Below are positions 9,372 to 17,878 of a stretch of 64,000 nt of DNA, piece after piece (the first letter of the stretch is position 1; each line of letters begins with the position of its first letter). The translations under genes and the position numbers were made by a program. The stretch comes from Candidatus Micrarchaeota archaeon. GTDB taxonomy: Archaea; Micrarchaeota; Micrarchaeia; Micrarchaeales; Micrarchaeaceae. Location of the stretch: contig JAGWHU010000001.1 of the NCBI GenBank assembly GCA_028866575.1, positions 123,913 through 187,912 of the forward strand, given 5' to 3'. The notes under the pieces are model-generated. The model saw only the letters and a list, made by a program, of their open reading frames with translations. It made no database searches and was not told the origin of the DNA.

Positions 9372-9797
9372 TCAGGCACGCTTTTTTGCGATGATGCCCT
9401 TTATCTCGCCTGGCGTTTTGCCTTTGAAATAACCATGCAGGACATTGCCCTCTATCTCTTTTTCGGCGAAAATAGGCTTTCCATACCCGAAAGCAAGGCC
9501 AAAGTGCAATGCACTGGAAGGCTCTATCTCGCCTGTCGGGTTATGCACAAAAAGAACATCCGATTGCCTTATTGCCAAAGCTGTCTCGTTCGCGTCCACT
9601 TTCCTTATAATGCGGGCCATGTCTGTGTAATGGTCCTTCCCCCTAAGGAGTGCAAAATCAATCGCAGGTACCTCCATCGGGCTCATTGGCGACACTACGA
9701 CAAACCCTGCCGATTGGAATTCGTTTATCCTCCGTTTAAGGCTGTCGTAATGATTCCGAAACGACCCCGAAACAAACACGCTAACCATATAAACCAA
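9372..9797 (-). CDS. Nucleoside 2-deoxyribosyltransferase-like protein
   Basis: A 141-residue Rossmann-like protein. It has an N-terminal VSVFVSGSFRN strand-loop (compare the YLAGPF-type motif of nucleoside deoxyribosyltransferases), a central DVLFVHNP strand, and SSALHFGLAFGYGKPIF, the S/G-x-ExGxAxAxGKPV helix that carries the catalytic Glu in the family. Here the position that would be Glu reads Ser/Leu/His (EPSSALHFGLA), although the E of GEIEPSSA is close by. The exact enzymatic role is therefore unsure; a related nucleotide-sensing or TIR/MazG-like role is possible. It begins eight bases after the ftsY stop and is the last gene of the ribosomal/SRP operon. Met-4 is an alternative start. 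Confidence 0.6.
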   Translation of the reverse strand: MVYMVSVFVSGSFRNHYDSLKRRINEFQSAGFVVVSPMSPMEVPAIDFALLRGKDHYTDMARIIRKVDANETALAIRQSDVLFVHNPTGEIEPSSALHFGLAFGYGKPIFAEKEIEGNVLHGYFKGKTPGEIKGIIAKKRA

Positions 9798-9804
9798 TCC
9801 CTGC

Positions 9805-10992
9805 TTAGCTGCTTGAAGGTACTATCGCGTCTACTATGTAATTTGGGTTGTAGGGCATGAGCGCATCGTAGCTCTCGCCAACCCCGAAGAAAAGGACAGG
9901 TATTCCGGTAGTGTGGGATATGGACAGTGCCCCGCCTCCCTTGGCATCGCAGTCAAGCTTCGTAAGTATTATTCCGTCAATCTTCACGAACTTGTTGAAT
10001 TCCAGTATCTGCTCAGCTATCTGGTTTCCTGCAGTACTTTCCCCGACGAACACCGTAATGTCCGGCTTTGCTACCCTGACCATCTTCTGTATCTCGTTGA
10101 TTAGGCTCTTGTTCGTTTCCTGCCTTCCTGCACTGTCAATCAACACAAGGTTGATCCCGTGGGCCTTCGCATACGCTATGGCGTCAAAAGCTATGCTTGC
10201 CGGATCGGCTCCATAAGCGCTTTTTATGACCGGAACGCCTATCGCCTTGGCGTGGTGCTCTATCTGCTCTATCGCAGCCGCGCGGAAAGTGTCGCTCGCG
10301 GAAAGCACGTTGCTTATCCCCTTCTCCTTGAAGCGGTGTGAAATCTTCGCTATCGTAGTTGTCTTGCCGGCTCCGTTGGGCCCGAGGAAAAGCATCTTCA
10401 CGGGCAGCTCGTCGGCCTTTTTCCTCATCTCCACGAACTCGTCAACATTTACTGCGCTGCCCGAATAGAGCACAGAGAAAAGCGAGCTCCTTACGCTTTC
10501 CACTATGCTTTCCCTTATCCTCTTCGATTCTATCTTCTGCTCCTTCAGCTTGGAATGCAGGTCGCTTATGAAAAGCTCTGCGGTATTGTAGGAAACGTCA
10601 GATTCCAGCATCGATATTTTCAGCGTATCAAGGAAATCGTTTATCTCCGGCTCGCTGAGCTTTATCGTACCTACGAACGCGCTTTTAATCTTTGTCTTAA
10701 GCGACAATTTTATCGGACTTGGATCTCCGCGCTTGACTTTGTCCATGATTTTCTCTTTTGGCGCCTCCGCCTTCCCTGGCTCTTCCATGCCTTTTGTTTC
10801 CCGGCTGTCTGCTTCTGCCTTTTCTTGCGGCGCATCGCCTTCTTCAGCCAGTGCCTCCTGCTTTCTTTCCTCTGCCTGCTCCGCGGCTTCGCTCTCCGGT
10901 TTTTCATCGCGACCTTGCTTATTCTCCTTTTCCTCCCTTTTTATGAAGCCCTTGACTGCATTGGAAAGCTTCTTTCGCAACTCGTCGAACAT
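9805..10992 (-). CDS. ftsY: Signal recognition particle receptor FtsY
   Basis: A 395-residue SRP GTPase. The first about 100 residues are a highly charged Glu/Lys/Ala-rich domain, as in many FtsY. The helical N domain follows, then the G domain with G1 GPNGAGKTTTIAK, the insertion-box DTFRAAAIEQ, G3 DSAGRQETN, and G4 TKLDCDAKGG. FtsY docks SRP-ribosome complexes to the Sec translocon. Its place directly after pfdA (eight bases) follows the classic archaeal order eif6-(L18a)-pfdA-ftsY. Confidence 0.95.
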   Translation of the reverse strand: MFDELRKKLSNAVKGFIKREEKENKQGRDEKPESEAAEQAEERKQEALAEEGDAPQEKAEADSRETKGMEEPGKAEAPKEKIMDKVKRGDPSPIKLSLKTKIKSAFVGTIKLSEPEINDFLDTLKISMLESDVSYNTAELFISDLHSKLKEQKIESKRIRESIVESVRSSLFSVLYSGSAVNVDEFVEMRKKADELPVKMLFLGPNGAGKTTTIAKISHRFKEKGISNVLSASDTFRAAAIEQIEHHAKAIGVPVIKSAYGADPASIAFDAIAYAKAHGINLVLIDSAGRQETNKSLINEIQKMVRVAKPDITVFVGESTAGNQIAEQILEFNKFVKIDGIILTKLDCDAKGGGALSISHTTGIPVLFFGVGESYDALMPYNPNYIVDAIVPSSS

Positions 10993-11000
10993 GCATATAC

Positions 11001-11429
11001 CTAGCGCGAGTTCTCTATCCTGTATGAAACTTCAAGAAGCGCGCTCTCTACCTCCTTCTTGTTTTTAGTCAGCCTGTTTAGATCCTCTGTCCGCTTCTTT
11101 ATCAGCTCCGCAGCATGCGTCTTCGCAGAGTCTGTGTCCTTCTCGATGACATAGCCCTCGCCTATCCCAACAAGCACCTTGCTCTGGTCTTCCACCTTCC
11201 CTACAAGGTAAAAGTCCCCGCCTATGCCTGTGAGCGTGTCCTTGCCCTTCACAAGGCCTATATTCTCAAGCGTTTTCTGCGCGGAATTGAGCTCCTGCAG
11301 CTCGCGCAACACCATGTTTATCGAGTTGTTTATCATCGCATACTGGTTCTGGTAAACCTGCTGTATGTACCTCAGCTCCTCCATGCTCTGCTGCTTGAAT
11401 GCCTCGCCATCCCCCTCTCCGTTTGCCAT
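11001..11429 (-). CDS. pfdA: Prefoldin alpha subunit (GimC)
   Basis: A 142-residue protein with long N- and C-terminal heptad-rich helices framing a short beta segment that includes GGDFYLVGKVED and KVLVGIGEGYVIEKD, the hallmark of prefoldin alpha (VGIGAGVxVEKD). Prefoldin is the hexameric jellyfish-shaped holdase that delivers unfolded proteins to the thermosome. The beta subunit gene is not in the window. It is placed between aIF6 and ftsY, as in most archaea. Confidence 0.93.
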   Translation of the reverse strand: MANGEGDGEAFKQQSMEELRYIQQVYQNQYAMINNSINMVLRELQELNSAQKTLENIGLVKGKDTLTGIGGDFYLVGKVEDQSKVLVGIGEGYVIEKDTDSAKTHAAELIKKRTEDLNRLTKNKKEVESALLEVSYRIENSR

Positions 11430-11490
11430 ATAATCATACTCATTTGAAAGCTTATATTACTTTTTGCGCCAGAGCCTCATATGCGATATC

Positions 11491-12156
11491 CTACTCCAGC
11501 GCGTCCAATATCCTTGCAAGCTCGTATCCTGTCGTAGTGTCCCCTACGACCAGTCCGTTGGAGTTTGCTATGGTGGCGAGCCCTATGGCGAGCGCACCGG
11601 TGTTTGCTGTTGTTATGGTTGAATCGAATCCGCTAATCCTGTCCCAGTCGCTTTTTTCCTTCGCGGTGCTCTTGTTGTTCATCACCAGCCCCCTGTTCGT
11701 GAGTATGCTGTTTGCCCCCACTGTCTTGAACCCGTCCACCTGCGCCCTTATGACCTCTACATCCAGCGCATCGCCTATCTCCACGCACTCCTTTTCGCTG
11801 TAATCCGGGTTTACTATGGCCATCCTGTCGTTGGCGAGTATGTTGCTTCCAACTGCATTAAGGCTGCTTTCAAGCACGCATACGTTGATGTCCAACCCTG
11901 CATTTTTGAGCCCGCTTACCTCGTTGTCTATCGCAAGGTTTGATATTATTATGCCGTTGGAGTTGGCCCTGGCGAACAGTCCTATGAGGTCGGATCCGGA
12001 TACCTTAAGGTCTATGCACCTTACCCCGAGGACCTTGGCCATCATCTCCTTGCTGTTTCCTGTCAGCCCAGCCCCTGCAAACAGGAAATCGTCAGTGGCA
12101 GTTGCAAATACCCCAATATAGTCGCTGCCCATTATGTTGTACTTGGCTGCCTCCAT
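11491..12156 (-). CDS. eif6: Translation initiation factor aIF6
   Basis: A 221-residue protein with the five-fold pseudo-symmetric pentein architecture of IF6: repeated SxxIGxFAxxxx and NxxGxxxxxxxxxxE units such as YIGVFATAT, LIGLFARANSNGIIISNL, NVCVLESSLNAVGSNILANDRMAIVNPDYS and NSILTNRGLVMN. aIF6 binds the 50S subunit near the sarcin-ricin loop and prevents subunit joining. This is noteworthy because that loop carries an unusual base in this genome's 23S fragment. It lies 12 bases downstream of rpl31e. The L18a (LX) gene that normally follows it is absent: only about 60 bases separate aIF6 from prefoldin. Confidence 0.95.
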   Translation of the reverse strand: MEAAKYNIMGSDYIGVFATATDDFLFAGAGLTGNSKEMMAKVLGVRCIDLKVSGSDLIGLFARANSNGIIISNLAIDNEVSGLKNAGLDINVCVLESSLNAVGSNILANDRMAIVNPDYSEKECVEIGDALDVEVIRAQVDGFKTVGANSILTNRGLVMNNKSTAKEKSDWDRISGFDSTITTANTGALAIGLATIANSNGLVVGDTTTGYELARILDALE

Positions 12157-12168
12157 CTGAATCAGTGA

Positions 12169-12579
12169 TTAGGATTTGGTCTGCTTGGTGTCGCTTTTCT
12201 TCAAGTCGGCAGCACCAGAGCCCTTCTTCGTCTCGGGTTTTGCGCTTGGCATCGCAGGCCCCTTGGGCTGCGCCTTGGCAGCCGCATCCTTCTGCGGCTT
12301 CGCCTCCTGGGCCTTTGCTGCTGCCTTCTGCTCGAATGGCGTGACCGTGGTGATATCCTTGTCTATGCTTATGCTTACCTTAAGCGGCTTCATGCTGTTT
12401 ATGTATTTCTTCATGACGATGACGTTCAGTTCCTTGCTTATCCTTATGTTGTCGCTTCTTATGTTGGTTGATTTCGCTATCCTGTACTTCAAATAAGTGG
12501 AAATCCTCATGGGCCTCTTCCTCCTCGGCTGCTTTACAAGGTATTTCCTTATGTTTATTGTAATGAGCCTGTTTGCCAT
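12169..12579 (-). CDS. rpl31e: 50S ribosomal protein L31e with Ala/Lys-rich C-terminal tail
   Basis: A 136-residue protein. Residues 1-80 are L31e: RLITINIRKYLVKQPRRKR at the N-terminus and a strand-rich middle ending VSISIDKDITTV. The remaining about 55 residues are a low-complexity Ala/Lys/Pro/Gln tail not found in standard L31e (about 80-95 residues). L31e lies at the tunnel exit rim of the 50S subunit. The start lies five bases after the rpl39e stop. The tail could bind rRNA or be a lineage-specific extension. Confidence 0.9.
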   Translation of the reverse strand: MANRLITINIRKYLVKQPRRKRPMRISTYLKYRIAKSTNIRSDNIRISKELNVIVMKKYINSMKPLKVSISIDKDITTVTPFEQKAAAKAQEAKPQKDAAAKAQPKGPAMPSAKPETKKGSGAADLKKSDTKQTKS

Positions 12580-12583
12580 CCAA

Positions 12584-12739
12584 TCACTTCACGTCCAGCT
12601 TCTGGCTCCTCCAGTTCCTGTTGAACCTGTTCTGCTGCAGCCTCCTGTGGGTCCTAAGAGTGGCCAGCAACGGCATCCTGCGTGCCTGCTTAAGCTTCTT
12701 CCCAAGCCTCTTTTTTTCGTAAGCGCTCTTTTTCGACAT
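12584..12739 (-). CDS. rpl39e: 50S ribosomal protein L39e
   Basis: A 51-residue, extremely basic ORF: it begins MSKKSAYEKKRLGKKLKQ, continues ARRMPLLATLRTHRR and ends with NWRSQKLDVK. This matches the L39e layout, with a KKRLxKxxKQxRxxP N-terminal half and a terminal RxWRxxKL. L39e lines the polypeptide exit tunnel in archaea and eukaryotes. It sits exactly where expected, between PDCD5 and L31e, with five- to nine-base spacers. Confidence 0.88.
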   Translation of the reverse strand: MSKKSAYEKKRLGKKLKQARRMPLLATLRTHRRLQQNRFNRNWRSQKLDVK

Positions 12740-12748
12740 CTTTCCACT

Positions 12749-13057
12749 TCATTTGCGTTTAAATTCTATTGTTGGTTCATCCTTGTATGTTATCTTTTCA
12801 AGTATGGACTTGAGCTGCGCATCCGTTATCTTCCCCTTTATCCTGTTCGTCTGCGCGAGCGACACTATCATGTTGACGAGCTGGTTGTATAGCTCGTAGT
12901 TCGATGCCTTTATGTTCATTACTCTCTCATATGCCTGTGGTTCGAGGAACTGCCTCATTATGCCCTTCTTCTGCTCCTCGATCTGCGCAGTTTTCAGCGC
13001 GTCAGAAAGCCTTTTCCTGAGCCTCTTCTGGTACTGCTCATCATCGCCCTCTTCCAT
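12749..13057 (-). CDS. PDCD5-family DNA-binding protein
   Basis: A 102-residue protein with the PDCD5/TFAR19 three-helix core: EQKKGIMRQFLEPQAYERVMNIK (E..K..IL..FL.PEARERLxNIK) and a NQLVNMIVSLAQTNRIKGKITDAQLKSILEKI helix region. Archaeal members bind double-stranded DNA and are almost always encoded beside S19e and L39e, as here. The cellular role is not settled. Spacing to neighbours is eight to nine bases. Confidence 0.92.
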   Translation of the reverse strand: MEEGDDEQYQKRLRKRLSDALKTAQIEEQKKGIMRQFLEPQAYERVMNIKASNYELYNQLVNMIVSLAQTNRIKGKITDAQLKSILEKITYKDEPTIEFKRK

Positions 13058-13065
13058 AAAAGCAC

Positions 13066-13476
13066 TTAAGCGTTATTCAGCTCCTTGGCTATCTTGTCCA
13101 TGAATGACCTGCCCTGCGGCGTTATTATCCTTCCGGACCTGGTGTTCTTGACGTAGTTCAGCTTCTCAAGCCCCTGCAGCGCGTCCCTTATTATGCTGCC
13201 TCCAGCGCGTATGTGGTGCCTCCTGTGTACCACGTGCTCCTTCCTGGACCCGTACCTTGTCCTTAGCCTTGAAACGCCTATCGGGCCGTTTATGTATACC
13301 TGCCTCAGTATCGATGCGCTCCTCACGTAGAAGAAATCCACGTCGTCCGGAACCCTCTCCTTGTTGGGCCCTGATTTTACGAAATCCACGTAGGACGGCT
13401 TAACTATCTTGCCCTTTAGCCTTTCAGCCGCTAGCCTTACCACGTCCGAGGACTTTACATCGTATACATTCGCCAT
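13066..13476 (-). CDS. rps19e: 30S ribosomal protein S19e
   Basis: A 136-residue winged-helix ribosomal protein. Signatures are DFFYVRSASILRQVYINGPIGVSRLRTRYG and GGSIIRDALQGLEKLNYV with a C-terminal GRxITPQGRSFMDKIA. It binds the 30S head and is archaea/eukaryote-specific. It is the first gene of the operon that runs to ftsY. The upstream gap 13477-13566 is AT-rich and holds the likely promoter. Confidence 0.95.
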   Translation of the reverse strand: MANVYDVKSSDVVRLAAERLKGKIVKPSYVDFVKSGPNKERVPDDVDFFYVRSASILRQVYINGPIGVSRLRTRYGSRKEHVVHRRHHIRAGGSIIRDALQGLEKLNYVKNTRSGRIITPQGRSFMDKIAKELNNA

Positions 13477-13566
13477 TTACTCACAAATTAGAGCAGCAAC
13501 TAGACAGAACAGATTAATAATAAGCCCATAAACATATTAATACCTTGCCCTCATCGCAGCCGCAAT

Positions 13567-15363
13567 CTAAGGCACCGAAATCCTATACCTCTCCGATTCT
13601 ATGTAATATTGGTTGAATGCGGATACGTAAAGCGTAGTGTTCCCGTTCACGAGCGCCAGCTGGTAACGCAGGGTGTAATTGAGCGACGAATTGGGCTCAA
13701 GCGTGGAATTCAACGACGAGTTCAGTATGTATTCATAGCCGCCCGGATCCCTGCTCACGATGTAAAACGACAGCGGCTGCGGGTAATCAACATTGCTCCT
13801 CACAGTGACTATCACTCCGCCCAAGCTGAAAGGCCCGACGAAGCCAGCCTTCCCGTATATTATCGGGGTTATCTTCTCTATCCTGAACGAGCCGCTGTTG
13901 GAATACGAGGCATGGCTCAGTATTGCCAGCGATGCAAAAACCGCAAGAATGGCGCCAAGCGCGTAGAGCATGGGCTTTTTGCTTCTGATGATGTCTTTTG
14001 CCGCGCTATCTTCCTTGACGTAATAGATCGCAATTATTACCGGTATGAAAGGTATACCGTATATGGAGATGTTCCTCCATGCGAGGAAGAATACCATAAT
14101 GGGGGCAACCGCTATGAGCGGCCTGAGCGTATCGGTGTACAAATAAAAAGCGCCAAGCAGCGCGATTATCGTTGAAATGGAAAGTGCCGCAGGATACCAC
14201 GAATGCACAGGATAATACGATACGAGAAGCTGCATGATGTTCGGCCCGAATACCACGAGCTTCGAAAGCCCGAACACCGCAAACACATTGCCTACAAAGG
14301 CCCTCGGGGAAAGCAGCAAGAAATACCCGTTGACAAGGAGGAACGCAAGCACCGCGAAGCCTATGCACCTTGCGGTGTGCGCACTTCCATGCTCCCTATA
14401 GGCAAGTATGAAAAAGAAAGGTATGGCGAACCACGCCAATTGCACTATGCTTGCCGAAAGCCCTATGAGTATCCCTGAAACGATTGCCCTCTTCCTCTCG
14501 AGATAGGCAAGCAGGAAAAGGACGGAAACCGCAAGGTACTGGTTGACTGTCCCTACGAGCGTGTATGTAATCATGAGCCATACCCCTATCGGTATCAAGG
14601 CAAGCTTGTTGTATCCGGATCTGCGGTAAATTACGTATCCCATAAGCACTGAAAGGAATATCAGTATGATTATGAAGGCGAAAAAGTTGGAGATTCCTAG
14701 GATAGGCATGAACAGGTACGGCAAAAAGCTAAATGCCGGGTAATCGTACGCGTATTCAAAAGTGCCGTTGAGCTGGACGGTCGGGAATATGTTCCGCTGC
14801 TGCAGGATCGGCTGCATGCTTGCGGTATAGGGGTTTATCCCGTGCGCAAAAAGATAAGAGGAATAGTAATTGTAAGCCAATTCGTCTATTCCATTCCAGT
14901 TGACGCTCCTGAAGCTGTACATTACAGAATAAGATGCAACCGATATTATGGCAACGCCGATTATCACAGTAATCCAGAACCTGTACGATTTCATCCCGTT
15001 TGTCAGTCTCATGAGCGCATACATTCCGGCTATTGAAGCCGCAACCGCACCAGATGAAAGGAGCAATATCACCGGTATCTGCGAGTACGCGGTGTGTGCT
15101 ATCCCGTCGAAGTATACCTCGAAGAGCACCAGTCCTGCAACTGCGATGACTGAAAGAATTGCCAGCCTATCCGCCTTTATTCCGAATACGTAGTTTGAGG
15201 CCCTGCACCAGTGCAGCACCAATATAATCAATGCCGATGAGAGTGCAATCAGGAACACGATGGCCATCGATGCTACGGAGAAGTACTGCTGCCCTGTGTA
15301 CAGGATGTATGACAAGGCAATGAATACTATGGCAGCAGACAAAAGCAAAGAGACGCGATCCAT
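13567..15363 (-). CDS. Polytopic membrane protein, probable GT-C glycosyltransferase
   Basis: A 598-residue protein with about 12 hydrophobic segments, then a C-terminal extracytoplasmic beta-rich region (about 500-598) with several N-glycosylation sequons. A loop after the fourth segment reads GIDELAYNYYSSYLFAHGINPY, the DE-x-x-Y...G.NPY pattern of GT-C polyprenyl-phosphate sugar transferases (GT87/PMT-like). It likely transfers a sugar to a glycan or surface protein outside the membrane. It follows the HerA-like ATPase gene by 30 bases, so the two are probably co-transcribed, though no functional link is obvious. The substrate is unknown. Confidence 0.6.
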   Translation of the reverse strand: MDRVSLLLSAAIVFIALSYILYTGQQYFSVASMAIVFLIALSSALIILVLHWCRASNYVFGIKADRLAILSVIAVAGLVLFEVYFDGIAHTAYSQIPVILLLSSGAVAASIAGMYALMRLTNGMKSYRFWITVIIGVAIISVASYSVMYSFRSVNWNGIDELAYNYYSSYLFAHGINPYTASMQPILQQRNIFPTVQLNGTFEYAYDYPAFSFLPYLFMPILGISNFFAFIIILIFLSVLMGYVIYRRSGYNKLALIPIGVWLMITYTLVGTVNQYLAVSVLFLLAYLERKRAIVSGILIGLSASIVQLAWFAIPFFFILAYREHGSAHTARCIGFAVLAFLLVNGYFLLLSPRAFVGNVFAVFGLSKLVVFGPNIMQLLVSYYPVHSWYPAALSISTIIALLGAFYLYTDTLRPLIAVAPIMVFFLAWRNISIYGIPFIPVIIAIYYVKEDSAAKDIIRSKKPMLYALGAILAVFASLAILSHASYSNSGSFRIEKITPIIYGKAGFVGPFSLGGVIVTVRSNVDYPQPLSFYIVSRDPGGYEYILNSSLNSTLEPNSSLNYTLRYQLALVNGNTTLYVSAFNQYYIESERYRISVP

Positions 15364-15393
15364 GGAATCCCTTAAGTATTTGCATTTTAGGCC

Positions 15394-17160
15394 TTAACCG
15401 TGCGAGCCCATTACGGCTATAATGGAATCCATATCGCTGGCAGGTATTATATCTATTCCTGTACTGCCGAACTGCTCCTTGTAGTGCTGGAATTCCGCAT
15501 CATTTGTTATCATGAGCACCACCGGATATTTCTCAAGCCGCATGGATATCATCCTTAACGTGCTGCCATTGGACTTGGAGCCCGTCTCGTACTCTATAGC
15601 TATCCTCTTACCATTGGCGCTGGATATTATGTCAGGGCCTTTTGAGTTGTCAACTATCCTGCTCATTAATCCGTGCGATTTTAGCAATTCAGATATCTTC
15701 ATTACCATTACCTCGTGCTCTATGCTTACGGAGCTGTTGTGGGCCATTATCCACCTTTCCTCATTTCCATCATGGCTAAAAGTAAAACTGTCCAAGGTCC
15801 CATCGCCCTCGAGCTTTTCCAGGGAGCCTTCCAAATCTACTCCCATGGCGCGCAGATCGTCATACCTTATCGGGCGCCTTGCCTTTGCCCTGATGATGCC
15901 GTAAGCCTCGGATCCAGAAACCATAAAATCGCAAAAGGCCGGCAATTCGTCGAATTTAGGCGTCGATACGACTACTGGGTCCCTGAAGTGGTTGCTTACG
16001 ATTATCGCCTGGTTCTGCCTCAGCCTTGATATCCTCGCCTTTACCAGCTCCGACATGCTGGAATCGCTTCCCGAAAGCACCCTTGATATGTAATTAATCT
16101 CGGAAGGCTCCCTTGCATAGAAGGTCGCGAACGTGGCGCAATTCGCCATTATCTTCCTGTTTAGCGTGCTTGCAGCGTGCGTCACTATTATGACCCCCAA
16201 TCCATATTTTCTGCCCTCCTCTATCAGCTTTGATATCACTGAGTTGTTGTTGGAGTTGTCCACCAAGAACTGCGCCTCGTCTATCATCACGTAGAGCCTG
16301 ACGCTGCTTTGCTTGTCGCTGTCGTGCATTGTCGCATAAAGCCTGTTCAGGAGCTCGCCTATGTATATGAGCTGTACTTCCTTGCTCTTGATTCCACCCA
16401 GGGAGAAGGAATGTAGCCCGTCATTCAAACCCTCCATGCTTATGAATCCGCCTGTAAATGCGTAGCTGTTAAGCAGCGATATGCGGGCCCTGAGGTGCAC
16501 AAGTGTGTTCCTTTCTCCGACGCTCTTGGAATTCCTTATGAATATGCTCAGCTCGTCAATAAGGTCCTTAACCGTGGGTGTCCTGGCCAAGCTCCTGTCA
16601 AGCCGGCTCCTGGCGCCGGCCTTCCTGTAGGTGTACCAGAGGCACTCGCTCAATTTTGTTGCCTGTATGTATCCGAGGGAGTAGACCTCCTTGAGCAGCC
16701 TTGAAAGCTCGGATATCCTTTCGGACACGCTTGCACCGTCCAATTCAAGTATGTTTATCCCTGAATAGAGCGCATTGTGCACCACCCCGTCCATGTTCCT
16801 CACCATAGTGGAATGCTCGTCGTGTGCATCGAACAGTATGCAGGATATCCCCGACTTCCTGATGTCAAAGAGCAGGGACTTGAAAAGCGTGCTTTTGCCG
16901 AATCCGCTCATACCTGATATTACGACATGGGGGTTGGCCTCCAGTTGCGGACATATGTAGATGGCTCCGCTCTTCCTCCGCCATCCGTGGTAGCTTCCAG
17001 AATACGCCCTGTCCCTGCTAAAATTAACGTCCAGATTGCGATGCATAATCTCGCATTTTTCCCCGAACCTGAGCCTGAGAAGGCGCTCATCCTTCCTAAT
17101 TCTTAAAAATCCAAAAACCTTTTTTTCCAAACTTACAATATTGTCAATTATACCAAACAT
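15394..17160 (-). CDS. HerA/VirB4-like P-loop ATPase with C-terminal nuclease-like domain
   Basis: A 588-residue protein. Walker A is GMSGFGKST (residues 83-91), a DAHDEHS strand follows, Walker B LYVMIDEAQFL and a sensor VIIVTHAAS come later, so the core is a HerA/FtsK-type ATPase of the DUF87/VirB4 kind. After about residue 470 a separate alpha/beta domain contains KGPDIISSANGKRIAIEYETG. This resembles the PD-(D/E)xK nuclease core (PD, then ExE), as seen in nucleases that read IxxExE. HerA partners with NurA in archaeal end resection; here a nuclease-like domain may be in cis. Alternatively the domain is a non-catalytic DNA-binding relic. It lies upstream of the GT-C gene. The start at 17160 sits 47 bases from the divergent gene at 17207. 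Confidence 0.7.
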   Translation of the reverse strand: MFGIIDNIVSLEKKVFGFLRIRKDERLLRLRFGEKCEIMHRNLDVNFSRDRAYSGSYHGWRRKSGAIYICPQLEANPHVVISGMSGFGKSTLFKSLLFDIRKSGISCILFDAHDEHSTMVRNMDGVVHNALYSGINILELDGASVSERISELSRLLKEVYSLGYIQATKLSECLWYTYRKAGARSRLDRSLARTPTVKDLIDELSIFIRNSKSVGERNTLVHLRARISLLNSYAFTGGFISMEGLNDGLHSFSLGGIKSKEVQLIYIGELLNRLYATMHDSDKQSSVRLYVMIDEAQFLVDNSNNNSVISKLIEEGRKYGLGVIIVTHAASTLNRKIMANCATFATFYAREPSEINYISRVLSGSDSSMSELVKARISRLRQNQAIIVSNHFRDPVVVSTPKFDELPAFCDFMVSGSEAYGIIRAKARRPIRYDDLRAMGVDLEGSLEKLEGDGTLDSFTFSHDGNEERWIMAHNSSVSIEHEVMVMKISELLKSHGLMSRIVDNSKGPDIISSANGKRIAIEYETGSKSNGSTLRMISMRLEKYPVVLMITNDAEFQHYKEQFGSTGIDIIPASDMDSIIAVMGSHG

Positions 17161-17206
17161 TTAAGCACCACAAAGTAATTTAAATTTCAAAAAGAGAAGT
17201 ACTGTT

Positions 17207-17848
17207 ATGGCAAGCAGGGTTCCGCCTGGTCAGGTAGTGACCAAGACGTTTCCGGTGTTGAGCGCTACAGACCCTCCGGAAACAGACCTTGACGCATTCA
17301 GGTTCAGGGTGTTCGGCGCAGTGGACAACCCATATTCTATGACGTGGAAGGAGCTAATGGCCATGCCTAAGGTAAAGAAGACCCTTGACATATCATGCGT
17401 GACCCATTGGAGCAGGCTAGATGACGTATGGGAGGGGATATCGATGAAGGCTGTGCTTGAAAGGGCAAGGCCAAAGGGAAAATTCGTGATGCAGCACTCA
17501 AGCCTAGTCGGCTACACTACCAATGTGCCGATGGAAAACTCGACGACCGAAAATGCCATGCTGGCGTACAATTTCAACGGGAAACCGTTGGAGCCCAAGC
17601 ACGGAGGCCCGCTAAGGGCCGTAATACCGGAGCTTTATTTCTGGAAGAGCGCAAAATGGATTGACGGCCTGGAGGTCATGGAAGAGGACAGGCCCGGATT
17701 CTGGGAGGTAAGGGGCTACAACATGCACGGCGACCCGTGGAAGGAGGAGCGCTACTGGGACGTCGCTGAGAGCGTCAGCAGCATACTCAAAAGGGTCCTG
17801 AACGTAAGGCAGCACAAGGAGGAGAAAAGCCAGGAAAAGCAACAATAA
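17207..17848 (+). CDS. Sulfite-oxidase-like molybdopterin oxidoreductase
   Basis: A 213-residue protein of the molybdopterin sulfite-oxidase fold. The FRVFGAVDNPYSMTWKEL start, the conserved Cys in DISCVTHWSRLD (Cys64, the predicted Mo ligand), and HGGPLRAVIPELYFWKSAKWIDGLEVMEEDRPGFWE are characteristic of the short, YedY/YuiH-like members. The natural substrate of this group is often unknown; members reduce or oxidise S- or N-oxides. No Tat signal is visible, so it is likely cytoplasmic. No molybdenum cofactor biosynthesis genes are in the window. It is immediately followed by tRNA-Ser. Confidence 0.88.
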   Translation: MASRVPPGQVVTKTFPVLSATDPPETDLDAFRFRVFGAVDNPYSMTWKELMAMPKVKKTLDISCVTHWSRLDDVWEGISMKAVLERARPKGKFVMQHSSLVGYTTNVPMENSTTENAMLAYNFNGKPLEPKHGGPLRAVIPELYFWKSAKWIDGLEVMEEDRPGFWEVRGYNMHGDPWKEERYWDVAESVSSILKRVLNVRQHKEEKSQEKQQ

Positions 17849-17878
17849 TATATTAATGCGTGGGAAATACCTTTAGGT

